A stretch of 64,000 bases of DNA from Mycolicibacterium sp. CBMA 226. Lineage in GTDB: Bacteria; Actinomycetota; Actinomycetes; Mycobacteriales; Mycobacteriaceae. Positions 42,104 through 50,573 of the stretch are shown here, piece by piece. The first letter of the stretch is position 1. Each line of letters begins with the position of its first letter. The stretch is from assembly GCF_009729075.1 (NCBI RefSeq), contig NZ_VTGY01000015.1, forward strand, positions 124,001-188,000. The letters run 5' to 3'. A program made the position numbers and the translations under genes. A model generated the notes under the pieces. It saw only the letters and a program-made list of their open reading frames with translations, ran no database searches and was not told the origin of the DNA.

Positions 42104-42898
42104 TCAGCCGCGGCGCGCCTTGACGCTCGCCTCCAACTTGGCCAGCAGATCGGAGACGTCCTCGGTACCGTCCAGCTCTGTCGCCGCTTCTTCGGTGGTG
42201 AAAGCTTCTCCGCCCGCGATCTTGGCTTCGATGAGCTCTTCCATCTGCTCGCGGTAGGTGTCGTGGAACTGCTCGGGGTGGAAGTCCTCGGTCATCGAGT
42301 CCACCACCTGGCCGGCCATCTTCAGTTCGGCTTTCTTGATCTCGACTTCCTTGTCCAGCACCGGGAAATCCGGGTCGCGAATCTCGTCGGGCCACAGCAG
42401 TGTGTGCACGATCATCACGTTGCGCTTACCGAAATCCTTCACCCGCAAAGCCGCGAGCCGCGTCTTGTTGCGCAGCGAGAAGTGCACGATCGCCACCCGA
42501 TCCGTCTGCGCCAGCGTCTGGGCGAGCAGCACATACGACTTGGAGGACTTCGAGTCGGGCTCCAGAAAGTAGCTCCGGTCATACATCAGCAGATCGATCT
42601 GGTCGGCCGGGACGAACTCGACCACTTCGATCTCGCGGCTGCGCTCCTCGGGCAGCGTCGCGATGTCCTCATCGGTGATGATGACAGTCTGGCCGTCCTC
42701 GGATTCGAAAGATTTCGCGATGTCCCGAAACTCGACGACCTCGCCGCAGACCTCGCACACCCGCTTGTATCGGATGCGGCCGTTGTCCTTGGCGTGCACC
42801 TGATGAAACTTGATGTCGTGATCCTCGGTGGCGCTGTAGACCTTCACTGGCACATTGACCAGTCCGAAGGCGACTGACCCCTTCCAGATGGACCGCAT
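42104..42898 (-). CDS. ku: DNA end-binding protein Ku
   Basis: This 264-residue bacterial Ku dimerises around DNA double-strand ends and recruits LigD for non-homologous end joining. Typical blocks are M-R-S-I-W-K-G-S-V-A-F-G-L-V-N-V-P-V-K-V, V-E-F-V-P-A-D-Q-I-D, and Y-F-L-E-P-D with S-K-S-Y. C-E-V-C-G is a zinc-like Cys pair. The C-terminus ends K-A-R-R-G, a short basic tail. ATG 42898 begins directly with the conserved M-R-S-I-W. It is divergent from ligD. Confidence 0.96.
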   Translation of the reverse strand: MRSIWKGSVAFGLVNVPVKVYSATEDHDIKFHQVHAKDNGRIRYKRVCEVCGEVVEFRDIAKSFESEDGQTVIITDEDIATLPEERSREIEVVEFVPADQIDLLMYDRSYFLEPDSKSSKSYVLLAQTLAQTDRVAIVHFSLRNKTRLAALRVKDFGKRNVMIVHTLLWPDEIRDPDFPVLDKEVEIKKAELKMAGQVVDSMTEDFHPEQFHDTYREQMEELIEAKIAGGEAFTTEEAATELDGTEDVSDLLAKLEASVKARRG

Positions 42899-42903
42899 AC
42901 CCC

Positions 42904-42938
42904 AGTATGGCCCATGATCGCGCTGCGGCTTGGATACT
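42904..42938. promoter_or_regulatory. divergent ku/ligD promoters with matching -10/start modules
   Basis: On the minus strand CATACT (42909-42904) ends 5 nt before the ku ATG; on the plus strand GATACT (42933-42938) ends 6 nt before the ligD GTG. Both read ATACT(T)GGGGT(A/G)TG, which predicts leaderless transcripts. The start codons are only 46 bp apart. Confidence 0.5.
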
Positions 42939-42944
42939 TGGGGT

Positions 42945-45191
42945 GTGGAGCAATTCGGACGGGTGCGGCTGACCAACCCGGACAAAGTGCTCTATCCGGT
43001 GACCGGCACGACCAAGGCCGAAGTTTTCGACTATTACCTCGCCGTCGCCGACGCGATGTTGCCGCACATCGCGGGCCGTCCCGTCACCCGTAAACGGTGG
43101 CCGAATGGGGTTGCGCAGCAGCCGTTCTTCGAGAAGCAACTGGCGTCTTCGGCGCCGGAGTGGCTCGATCGCGGCGCCATCACGCATCGCAGCGGAACCA
43201 CCGTCTACCCGATAATCGACACCGCCGAGGGGCTGGCCTGGATCGCCCAGCAGGCGTCCTTGGAAGTGCATGTGCCGCAATGGCGCTTTGTCGGTTCGGG
43301 TGGGCGAAGCGGGGCGGGCGATGTCTCAGATCCGGGACCTGCCACGCGCATCGTGTTCGACCTTGATCCCGGCGAGGGCATCACCATGGCCCAGCTGTGC
43401 GAGGTGGCCCGTGCGGTCCGCGAACTCGTCGGCGGCATGGATCTCGAGGCGTATCCGGTGACCAGCGGCAGCAAGGGGTTGCATCTCTATGTGCCGCTGG
43501 CGTCGCCCGTCAGCTCGCGCGGGGCCTCGGCTGTTGCCAAACGTGTTGCCCAGCAACTCGAATCATCGATGGGCGGGCTGGTCACCGCGACCATGACCCG
43601 CAGTCTACGGGCCGGCAAGGTGTTCCTGGACTGGAGTCAGAATTCTGCGGCCAAGACGACGGTGGCACCGTATTCGTTGCGCGGCCGTGACGAGCCGATG
43701 GTCGCTGCGCCGCGCACCTGGGCGGAACTCGACGATCCAGGTTTGCGGCAGCTGCGGTTCGACGAGGTACTGGATCGCCTGGCTCGCGACGGCGATCTGC
43801 TCGCGGGAATGGATGGCGATGCGCCGGTGGCTGATCGGCTCACCACCTACCGCAGCATGCGGGACCCGGGCCGGACACCGGAGCCGGTGCCGGCGGCCCA
43901 GCCTGCGTCGGGGCAGAACAACAGGTTCGTCATCCAAGAGCACCACGCCCGCCGGCTGCACTACGACTTTCGGCTGGAACGCGACGGGGTGCTGGTCAGC
44001 TGGGCGGTGCCGAAAAACCTTCCGGACACTTCGACGGTCAATCACCTGGCCGTCCATACCGAAGACCATCCGCTCGAATACGCCACCTTCGAAGGGGATA
44101 TCCCCAAGGGTGAATACGGCGGCGGACACGTGTCGATATGGGACTCGGGTACGTATGACGCCGAGAAGTTCCGGGACACAGGCGAAAACGGTGAGGTGAT
44201 CGTCAACCTCCACGGCAACCGGGTCTCCGGACGGTACGTGCTCATCCAGACCGACGGCAAGAACTGGCTGGTTCGCCGGATGAAAGAGCAACGGCTGCAA
44301 CCGATGCTGGCGACCCACGGGTCGGTGAACCGGTTGTCTTCCGAGCAATGGGCTTTCGAAGGCAAGTGGGATGGCTACCGCCTTCTGGTCGACGCCGACC
44401 ACGGCCGGATCCGGCTCACCTCGCGCAGCGGCCGCGACATCACCGGGGAATTCCCGCAATTGCAGTCCCTGGCAGCCGATCTCGCCGACCATCACGCCAT
44501 CCTGGATGGCGAGGTGGTGGCGCTGCAGGATGGCGTGCCGAGTTTTCAGGCCATGCAGAACCGCGGCTCCGGCAGCCATATCGAATTCTGGTGCTTCGAC
44601 ATCCTTTCCCTCGACGGACGTGACCTGACCCGGGCAAAGTACCGGGATCGGCGAAAGCTGTTGGAAACACTCGCCTCTGACGGCGCGTTGACGGTGCCGC
44701 CACTGCTGCCGGCGGAGGACCCGCTGAAGTTCGCGGACGAGCGCGGATTCGAAGGGGTGGTCGCGAAGAGGTGGGATTCCGGATACCGGCCCGGGCGGTC
44801 GGAGGCCTGGATCAAGGACAAGTTCTGGCGCACACAGGAAGTGGTGGTCGGCGGCTGGCGTGCGGGGGAAGGCGGCCGGACCAGTGGCATCGGGGCGCTG
44901 CTGGTGGGCGTGCCGGAGGGCGACGGTCTGCAACTCGCCGGACGGGTCGGTACCGGCTTCACCGACAAGATGCTGGGTGATCTGAAGGCGATGCTGAAGC
45001 CACTCGAGACCAGCGAATCGCCCTTTACCGCGCCACTTTCCGCACTGGATGCCAGAGGCGTGACCTACGTGCGTCCCGAGCTCGTGGGCGAGGTGCGCTA
45101 CAGCGAGCGTACGTCGGACAACCGGCTGAGACAGCCCAGTTGGCGTGGCCTGCGGCCGGACAAGACGCCGGCGGAGATCACGTGGGAGTGA
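42945..45191 (+). CDS. ligD: multifunctional NHEJ DNA ligase LigD (polymerase-phosphoesterase-ligase)
   Basis: This 748-residue protein has three domains in mycobacterial order: an N-terminal primase-type polymerase (about 1-290; D-L-D-P-G catalytic pair), a 3'-phosphoesterase (about 320-450; F-V-I-Q-E-H-H-A-R-R-L-H-Y-D-F-R-L-E), and a C-terminal ATP-dependent ligase with E-G-K-W-D-G-Y-R, Lys474 being the adenylated residue. GTG 42945 is preferred over TTG 42930 because of the upstream promoter spacing. Its stop overlaps rnhA by 14 bp on the opposite strand. Confidence 0.96.
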   Translation: MEQFGRVRLTNPDKVLYPVTGTTKAEVFDYYLAVADAMLPHIAGRPVTRKRWPNGVAQQPFFEKQLASSAPEWLDRGAITHRSGTTVYPIIDTAEGLAWIAQQASLEVHVPQWRFVGSGGRSGAGDVSDPGPATRIVFDLDPGEGITMAQLCEVARAVRELVGGMDLEAYPVTSGSKGLHLYVPLASPVSSRGASAVAKRVAQQLESSMGGLVTATMTRSLRAGKVFLDWSQNSAAKTTVAPYSLRGRDEPMVAAPRTWAELDDPGLRQLRFDEVLDRLARDGDLLAGMDGDAPVADRLTTYRSMRDPGRTPEPVPAAQPASGQNNRFVIQEHHARRLHYDFRLERDGVLVSWAVPKNLPDTSTVNHLAVHTEDHPLEYATFEGDIPKGEYGGGHVSIWDSGTYDAEKFRDTGENGEVIVNLHGNRVSGRYVLIQTDGKNWLVRRMKEQRLQPMLATHGSVNRLSSEQWAFEGKWDGYRLLVDADHGRIRLTSRSGRDITGEFPQLQSLAADLADHHAILDGEVVALQDGVPSFQAMQNRGSGSHIEFWCFDILSLDGRDLTRAKYRDRRKLLETLASDGALTVPPLLPAEDPLKFADERGFEGVVAKRWDSGYRPGRSEAWIKDKFWRTQEVVVGGWRAGEGGRTSGIGALLVGVPEGDGLQLAGRVGTGFTDKMLGDLKAMLKPLETSESPFTAPLSALDARGVTYVRPELVGEVRYSERTSDNRLRQPSWRGLRPDKTPAEITWE

Positions 45192-45642
45192 GCGCGCCTG
45201 CGACGGCCTCTTCCAGCCCGCGGGTTGCCAGCTGATCCGCCAGCTCGTTGTCGGCGACGCCGTTGTGCCCCTTCACCCAGAACCATTCGACCTCATGCCG
45301 GGCACAGGCGGCCTGCAGCCGCTTCCACAGGTCGACGTTCTTTACCGGCTGCTTCGACGCCGTCATCCAGCCGTTGCGTTCCCAGCCGTGCACCCATTTG
45401 GTGATGCCGTTGCGGACGTACGTGCTGTCAGTGTGCAGGTGCACGACCACCGGTCGCGTCAGCGCCTCGAGCGCCATGATGGGCGCCGTCAACTCCATGC
45501 GGTTGTTGCTGGTTTCACCCGCCTCGCCACCGAACATCTCACGCACGTGATGCCGCATGCGCAGCACGGCGCCCCAGCCGCCGGGACCGGGGTTCGGCCG
45601 GCAGCCACCGTCGGTGTGGATGACCACGACGTCATCGGTCAT
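45178..45642 (-). CDS. rnhA: ribonuclease HI
   Basis: This 154-residue RNA:DNA hybrid endonuclease has the catalytic D-E-D-D set: Asp in H-T-D-G-G-C, Glu in N-N-R-M-E-L-T, Asp in H-T-D-S-T and Asp in H-N-G-V-A-D-N-E-L-A-D. The W-V-K-G-H-N loop is also conserved. The start overlaps the stop of the upstream tiny HhH gene (ATGA), so translation is coupled. Confidence 0.95.
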   Translation of the reverse strand: MTDDVVVIHTDGGCRPNPGPGGWGAVLRMRHHVREMFGGEAGETSNNRMELTAPIMALEALTRPVVVHLHTDSTYVRNGITKWVHGWERNGWMTASKQPVKNVDLWKRLQAACARHEVEWFWVKGHNGVADNELADQLATRGLEEAVAGALTPT

Positions 45643-45818
45643 GATTGGCGTGCCTCCTGGAGCAGTCGTACGGCCTTCGGTCCGACACCATGCAAGGCTC
45701 GCAGCTCGTTGAGATCAGCCGGCAGGTCCCAGAGGGAGTGGTAACCGGCGTCGACGAGCGCGCCGGTTGCGGGGCGGCCGATCGAGATGCCGTCGAAGAC
45801 GGGGCCACGGTCGGTCAT
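45639..45818 (-). CDS. tiny helix-hairpin-helix protein, 59 aa, coupled to rnhA
   Basis: This open frame reads M-T-D-R-G-P-V-F-D-G ... and ends L-H-G-V-G-P-K-A-V-R-L-L-Q-E-A-R-Q-S. The final part is a helix-hairpin-helix nucleic-acid-binding motif (hairpin G-V-G-P-K-A). A preceding half with G-I-S-I-G-R-P-A-T and G-Y-H-S-L-W-D-L-P may form a second, degenerate HhH. Its stop overlaps the RNase HI start by 4 bp. It may deliver or tether RNase HI to nucleic acid. Confidence 0.75.
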   Translation of the reverse strand: MTDRGPVFDGISIGRPATGALVDAGYHSLWDLPADLNELRALHGVGPKAVRLLQEARQS

Positions 45819-45872
45819 GAAGCGAGGTTAGCGTCCCGGACCGGGTCGATCACGATGTCGGTCTGAGCGTGT

Positions 45873-45896
45873 CGGTAACCGGATATCCGGTTACCG
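45873..45896. promoter_or_regulatory. 24-bp perfect palindrome CGGTAACCGGAT|ATCCGGTTACCG
   Basis: This uninterrupted 12+12 palindrome lies between the glyoxalase-like gene and the HhH/rnhA pair, both on the minus strand. It could be an operator for the HhH/rnhA operon, or act as a terminator. Confidence 0.5.
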
Positions 45897-45925
45897 GCGC
45901 TCTCAGGACGACATTGCGTCAGGAC

Positions 45926-46546
45926 TCAATGTTCGGAGATCATCGCCGTGGGGACCGACATCCCGAATTCTTGATGGCGCAGCGTGGTAATCCGCCGTCC
46001 CGGCTGCACCGCCGGTTTCATCTGCGCGGTGCGGTCACCGAAGAACGCAGCGGTGGCGTCGATGTCCTGTACGACGTACGTAAGGCCCCACAGCGTGGAC
46101 GGCCCGTCGGCTGTCGTCTCGGCTGAGCCGACGACTTCGAGGATCACCTCACCCAGCCGGAAGAAGAGCTGACGCATTGGGCGGCCGCCGAGCTGTCCGT
46201 CCCGTTCCCGACGGGGGTGGACGTCGACCGCCGCCAGCGCGGCGACCGTCCGATGCAGGTCGGGTGACAGCAGGACGACGTGATCGATCGACGTGGCGCC
46301 ATTGGCGTGCACGGCCGGCGTGGGGGGTGCCGCATTCGACCGGGTGGTCGGGATGCCGTCGACCGGCTGATCGGTCGGCAGACCACGCAACGACCAACCG
46401 ACGATGCCCGTGCCGTGGTCGCGTCCGGCCAGCCGGACCCGGACGCTGCCGATCCGGCTCACGCCATCGCCGTCGACGGTGAAGCCGGCAGCGGTCCAAG
46501 AGTCTGCGCTGTCTGCGACCTTGAACTCGTCGACGGTGACGGTCAT
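45926..46546 (-). CDS. glyoxalase/VOC-like protein
   Basis: This 206-residue protein has the VOC pattern of two halves (S-I-D-H-V-V-L-L-S-P-D near 100 and L-T-Y-V-V-Q-D-I near 170, with E-V-I-L-E-V-V as the central strand). The metal ligand H of the first motif is present, but a full ligand set cannot be confirmed. ATG 46546 overlaps the stop of the TetR gene (ATGA), so the two are one operon. Substrate unknown. Confidence 0.75.
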   Translation of the reverse strand: MTVTVDEFKVADSADSWTAAGFTVDGDGVSRIGSVRVRLAGRDHGTGIVGWSLRGLPTDQPVDGIPTTRSNAAPPTPAVHANGATSIDHVVLLSPDLHRTVAALAAVDVHPRRERDGQLGGRPMRQLFFRLGEVILEVVGSAETTADGPSTLWGLTYVVQDIDATAAFFGDRTAQMKPAVQPGRRITTLRHQEFGMSVPTAMISEH

Positions 46547-47121
46547 TGCCCGGTCTCGTCGACCGTTACCCGCAGCCGCGGCGGATTCGTATCCGGCGCC
46601 ACCCGTGCCCACACCGCGTCCACCATGGGCGCCAACAATAGTTCGCCCATCTGCCGGGCCAGCACGGCGACGACCTGCGTGTTCTCGCGGCGGGTGGTCG
46701 AGGCGCGGCCGGTCTTGCGGGCCGCCCTGACCTCGCGCTGGGTGAGGTCGACGATGACGTCGACCAGGTGGCTGTCGGCGACATTGGGTTGCAGGAGCGC
46801 CCGACGCACATAGTCGACCACCGCCGGATTCGCTCGCAGCATGTCGCGGACGGCATCGTCGCGCGCCGCGGTCGAGGCGTCTTCGGGCACCTCGGCCAGG
46901 GCGCCCGCGAAGTAGTCGACCACCAACTGGTCCACCGCGTTCCGCAGGCCGGCCTTGGTCTTGAAGTGGTGCTGAACCAGGCCCACCGCGACGCCGGCCT
47001 CGGCGGCGATGGCGCGCAACGATATTCGGTCTTCGCCGTGTTTGGCGTACAGGTCCAGCGCGGTATTGCGGATACGCGCCTTCGCCGTCAGGTCATCGAC
47101 AGTTGCCCGTGGATCAACCAT
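46543..47121 (-). CDS. TetR-family regulator of glyoxalase-like/acyl-CoA dehydrogenase genes
   Basis: This 192-residue protein has an N-terminal TetR helix-turn-helix (L-R-A-I-A-A-E-A-G-V-A-V-G-L-V-Q-H-H-F). ATG 47121 has GGGAGG at a 5-nt spacing. It is divergent from the fadE gene, with a 16-bp near-perfect palindrome between them. It should repress both directions. Confidence 0.85.
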   Translation of the reverse strand: MVDPRATVDDLTAKARIRNTALDLYAKHGEDRISLRAIAAEAGVAVGLVQHHFKTKAGLRNAVDQLVVDYFAGALAEVPEDASTAARDDAVRDMLRANPAVVDYVRRALLQPNVADSHLVDVIVDLTQREVRAARKTGRASTTRRENTQVVAVLARQMGELLLAPMVDAVWARVAPDTNPPRLRVTVDETGQ

Positions 47122-47172
47122 CAGACCTCCCATCGACAACCAGATCAATGTACTGTACGCATGAACAGGGGC

Positions 47173-47188
47173 CTATACAGTTGTATAG
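47173..47188. promoter_or_regulatory. TetR operator CTATACA-GT-TGTATAG
   Basis: This palindrome has 7-bp perfect arms with a 2-bp centre, located between the divergent tetR and fadE starts and 27 bp before the fadE ATG. The AT-rich symmetric form is usual for TetR operators. Confidence 0.7.
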
Positions 47189-47215
47189 CGCGCGGAAATC
47201 TAGCGAGGTGGACCA

Positions 47216-48376
47216 ATGTCAGAGCTCTTCCCGAAGTACCGGGCCAGCTGGGAGACCGATCAGCACCGCGAGCTGCGGCAGCACGCGGCGGCGTTCCTGG
47301 CCAAGGAGGCCACCCCCAACCAGGAGCGGTGGGCCAAGAATCACCAGGTCGACCGCGAGTTCTGGAACAAGCTTGGCGACGCGGGTCTGCTCGGCCTGGA
47401 TCTGCCCGAGGAGTACGGCGGTGCGGGCGGCGACTTCGGCTTCTCGGCCGTGGTTGCAGAAGAGTTCGCGCTGGCCCACGATTCGGCGTCGGGTTGGTCG
47501 GTGCACTCGCCGATCGTGGCGCACTACATCGACACGTACGGCAACGCGGAGCAGAAGGCCCGCTGGATGCCGAAGATCATCAGCGGCGAGACGGTGCTGG
47601 CGATCGCGATGACCGAACCGGGCACCGGCTCGGACCTGCAGGCCGTCCGCACCACCGCGATCCGCGACGGCGACCACTACGTCATCAACGGCTCGAAGAC
47701 GTTCATCTCCAACGGATCTCTGTGCGACATGGTGGTGATCGTCGCCAAGACCGATCCCACGCAGGGCGCCGCCGGGGTGTCGTTGATCGTTGCCGAGGTC
47801 AACGACCTGCCGGGCTTCGAGCGGGGTCGGGTGCTGGAGAAGGTCGGCCAACACGGCCAGGACACCCGCGAACTGTTCTTCACCGACATGCGGGTTCCGG
47901 TCACCAACCTGCTCGGTGAGCAGGAGGGCCTGGGCTTCTACCAGCTGATGTCGCAGCTGGCCCGCGAACGGCTCGTCATCGGTTCGATCTGCGCCGGCAT
48001 GGCTGAGGCCGCGGTGCTCGAAGCCATCAAGTACACCAAGCAGCGCGAGGCGTTCGGCAAGCCGCTGATCAACTTCCAGCACAACCGTTTTCAGCTGGCC
48101 GAGCTCAAGGCCGAGGTGCTGTCCATCAAGACCACGGTGGACTACTGCGTGCAGGCGTTGATCGACGGCGACAACGATCCGGCGATCGCGTCCATGGGCA
48201 AGTTGATCGCCGCCGACCGGGCCGTGGCCGTCGTCGACCGCTGTGTGCAGTTCTTCGGTGGGTACGGTTACATGCTGGAGTACCCGATCGGCCGGGCCTA
48301 TGCCGCGGCGCGCGTCAACAAGATCTACGGCGGCACAAGCGAAATCATGAAAGAAATCATCAGCCGCACGCTGTAG
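47216..48376 (+). CDS. acyl-CoA dehydrogenase (FadE family), copy whose 3' end is duplicated downstream
   Basis: This 386-residue enzyme has the FadE signatures M-T-E-P-G-T-G-S-D, K-Q-R-E-A-F-G-K-P, F-F-G-G-Y-G-Y-M-L-E-Y-P and I-Y-G-G-T-S-E-I-M-K. ATG 47216 follows GAGGTGG. It is regulated by the divergent TetR through the palindrome at 47173. The last 67 bp (48310-48376) recur almost identically at 53584-53650, beyond the downstream module. Confidence 0.93.
   Translation: MSELFPKYRASWETDQHRELRQHAAAFLAKEATPNQERWAKNHQVDREFWNKLGDAGLLGLDLPEEYGGAGGDFGFSAVVAEEFALAHDSASGWSVHSPIVAHYIDTYGNAEQKARWMPKIISGETVLAIAMTEPGTGSDLQAVRTTAIRDGDHYVINGSKTFISNGSLCDMVVIVAKTDPTQGAAGVSLIVAEVNDLPGFERGRVLEKVGQHGQDTRELFFTDMRVPVTNLLGEQEGLGFYQLMSQLARERLVIGSICAGMAEAAVLEAIKYTKQREAFGKPLINFQHNRFQLAELKAEVLSIKTTVDYCVQALIDGDNDPAIASMGKLIAADRAVAVVDRCVQFFGGYGYMLEYPIGRAYAAARVNKIYGGTSEIMKEIISRTL
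48310..48376 (+). repeat. left copy of fadE 3'-end direct repeat
   Basis: This copy is the real 3' end of the acyl-CoA dehydrogenase gene. It is 63/67 identical to 53584-53650. The four differences are at third codon bases or give conservative or Thr/Arg changes. Confidence 0.85.
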
Positions 48377-48417
48377 CTACTTCTGTACGAAGTCGGGATT
48401 GTCCCCGATGCCGTTGA

Positions 48418-48472
48418 AGTGCTCCCCGGAAGTCGGGCTGAGAATTCAGCTCCTTCTGGGGAGCACTGTTTT
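48418..48472 (+). terminator. rho-independent-like terminator after fadE
   Basis: A 10-bp stem (AGTGCTCCCC, 48418-48427, with 48458-48467) with a smaller inner stem (GCTGA/TCAGC) is followed by GTTTTG. Confidence 0.65.
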
Positions 48473-48551
48473 GCGTCCCAGGTAGTACGTGTCCGGCGCT
48501 ACCTGCTTTTCTCAGCGTCTGTTCAGCAACCGTTGTCTACCTTCTGCAGGC

Positions 48552-49808
48552 ATGACAGGTGCTGCCCGCCCATCAACAATTGCGAAGCGTGTGACTGCGA
48601 GCAAGGTTCCCGAAGTCACCATCTGGTTCTGGCTGATCAAGGTGCTTTGCACCACCGTCGGGGAGAGCTTCGCCGACTGGATCAACACCGGACTGGGCGT
48701 CGGTCTCGGCGCCACAGCGGTGATCTTCACGGCGGTGCTGGCGCTGGTTATGGTCGCCCAGCTGCGACTGCCGCGGTACGTCCCGGCCGTGTACTGGCTG
48801 ACCGTCGTGATTCTCAGTGTCACCGGCACCCTCTACACCGACCTGCTCACCGACACCCTCGCCGTGCCCTTGGCCACGAGTACTGCTGTCTTCACCGTGA
48901 CTCTGGCGGTGGTGTTCGGAGTGTGGTTTGCGCGGGAGCGGACGCTGTCGATCCACAGCATCACAACGCGACCCCGGGAGCTGTTCTACTGGCTCGCTGT
49001 TCTGGTCACTTTCGCCCTCGGCACCGCTGCCGGTGACTGGACGCTGGCCATCACCGGGTGGAGCCCCGGCGTATCGGTGCTGCTGCCGGTCACCCTCATC
49101 GCAATCGTGACTGTCGGCTGGCGTTTCGGAGTGAACTCCGTGCTGTCGTTCTGGCTGGCCTACATCCTGACCCGCCCGCTGGGTGCCAATCTCGGCGATT
49201 GGCTCGCCGCGCCGCGAAGTGCACACGGCCTGGGCCTCGGATACGGTCTGACCAGCGGTATCTTCCTGACCGCGATCACCGCCGCCGTCATCTACCTGAC
49301 CCGGACACGAGTCGACGTGATCGATACGAACGATGTGATTGACCACGCTGTGCCCGCGTCCCAACGCAGGGTGTCCGCAGTGGCCACCGTTGGTTTCTAC
49401 GCCGTCGTCATCCTGGCTGCCGGCGCGCTGCTGCAATGGGCGTCGATGCAGCCGCACGGCCCGGCCGGCGGCGGCGAGGAAGAGCCCGGACCGACCGCTG
49501 CGGCCGCAACCGTGGCCCCGGGCAGAATCGGCGTGTTCCCGGCGACCGACATCGCCCATTTCCGCAACGTCGTGCAAGACACGCTGGTGAAAGTGAATGC
49601 CGGGGATCAAGCCGGCGCCCGGTCCCGAATCACCGACCTCGAAACAGCCTGGGACCACGACCAGGACCGCTTACAGGCGATGGACCCCAACACCTGGACC
49701 GCGCTTGACCACGAGATCGATGCGGCACTGAAGTCCGTCCGATCGAGCAGTCCCAGTGCCGACGACGAAAAGCGCGCCCTGACGACGCTATTGGACAACC
49801 TGCGCTGA
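48552..49808 (+). CDS. DUF347/COG4705-type repeat membrane protein with C-terminal soluble extension
   Basis: This 418-residue protein contains two or more units of K-V-P-E-V-T-I-W-F-W-L-I-K-V-L-C-T-T-V-G-type sequence (DUF347 membrane protein). About nine hydrophobic spans run to about residue 290. The last about 100 residues are hydrophilic, Pro/Ala-rich and then helical with D-L-E-T-A-W-D, which is longer than the usual about 260-residue family member. ATG 48552 is chosen; the 48489 frame is out of the fold. It is the first gene of a module with PAP2 and a two-component pair. Confidence 0.8.
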   Translation: MTGAARPSTIAKRVTASKVPEVTIWFWLIKVLCTTVGESFADWINTGLGVGLGATAVIFTAVLALVMVAQLRLPRYVPAVYWLTVVILSVTGTLYTDLLTDTLAVPLATSTAVFTVTLAVVFGVWFARERTLSIHSITTRPRELFYWLAVLVTFALGTAAGDWTLAITGWSPGVSVLLPVTLIAIVTVGWRFGVNSVLSFWLAYILTRPLGANLGDWLAAPRSAHGLGLGYGLTSGIFLTAITAAVIYLTRTRVDVIDTNDVIDHAVPASQRRVSAVATVGFYAVVILAAGALLQWASMQPHGPAGGGEEEPGPTAAAATVAPGRIGVFPATDIAHFRNVVQDTLVKVNAGDQAGARSRITDLETAWDHDQDRLQAMDPNTWTALDHEIDAALKSVRSSSPSADDEKRALTTLLDNLR

Positions 49809-49845
49809 CGCGTCCGATCCTCCGTACCCATACCGATAGACCGCG

Positions 49846-50448
49846 ATGGACCTCGATACCCGAATCTTCTACGACATCAACAACTTCGCCCGGGGCACTC
49901 CCTGGCTGCACCCAATCGTGGCCGGATACGCCAACGACGGCGTCGTGCTGTTTGCCATCTTTCTACTCGCCGGTTGGTGGATCGCCCGTAGAACCAACAA
50001 CCTCGGCGCGATGGCCGCGGCGCTCTGGGCGCCTGTGGGCGTGCTGACCGCCGTCGCCATCAACCAGCCGATAGCAGACTCCATCAATGCGGCCCGTCCC
50101 TGTAATGCGTTGCCCCACATCGTGGTGTTGCACTGCAACACCGACGGTGGCTTCCCCAGTGACCACGCCATGATGGCCGGTGCCGTCACCGCCGGCGTGT
50201 GGCTGGTGAATCGGCGGCTCGGCATCATCGCCGGCATCGCGGCAATAGCCATGGCATTGGCTCGTGTGTACGTCGGTGCGCACTACCCCCAAGACGTCGT
50301 TGCCGGTCTCGTTCTGGGGGCGGCGCTGAGCGTTGCCGGATACTTCCTCGCTCGACCGGTGGTGAGTTGGTTGGTATTGCGCGTCAACAAGACTCGGCTG
50401 CGCGTACTCATCACGGCCGCTTCTGTCGAACCGGATGTCGTTCATTGA
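49846..50448 (+). CDS. PAP2-superfamily membrane phosphatase
   Basis: This 200-residue, 5-span protein has P-S-D-H-A-M (PAP2 motif 2) and R-V-Y-V-G-A-H-Y-P-Q-D (motif 3) in full. Motif 1 is degenerate: an N-A-A-R-P-C block sits in its place. The length suits BcrC-like undecaprenyl-diphosphate phosphatases. It lies 37 bp after the DUF347 gene, probably co-transcribed. Recycling of envelope lipid carrier is the plausible role. Confidence 0.85.
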   Translation: MDLDTRIFYDINNFARGTPWLHPIVAGYANDGVVLFAIFLLAGWWIARRTNNLGAMAAALWAPVGVLTAVAINQPIADSINAARPCNALPHIVVLHCNTDGGFPSDHAMMAGAVTAGVWLVNRRLGIIAGIAAIAMALARVYVGAHYPQDVVAGLVLGAALSVAGYFLARPVVSWLVLRVNKTRLRVLITAASVEPDVVH

Positions 50449-50573
50449 CTCGAAACGGACCTGATCGGAATGTCACGCTCAGTGTCCTCACAGCCACCCG
50501 CTGACAGTCTGGTGGCGTACCCGACAGCCGCTCGGTATGGATCGGCTGAACCCTGTGAAAGGTGTTGATAGAC

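Noticed and set aside
42930..42944. TTG start of ligD
   Set aside because: Falls inside the GATACT element and adds five non-conserved residues; GTG 42945 precedes the conserved N-terminus.
43605..44933. 442-residue minus-strand frame opposite ligD
   Set aside because: High-GC antisense frame with no protein-like motifs; the plus strand carries LigD with all domains.
46768..47919. 383-residue plus-strand frame over tetR/fadE
   Set aside because: Crosses a divergent promoter region and is antisense to tetR and out of frame with fadE; no family resemblance.
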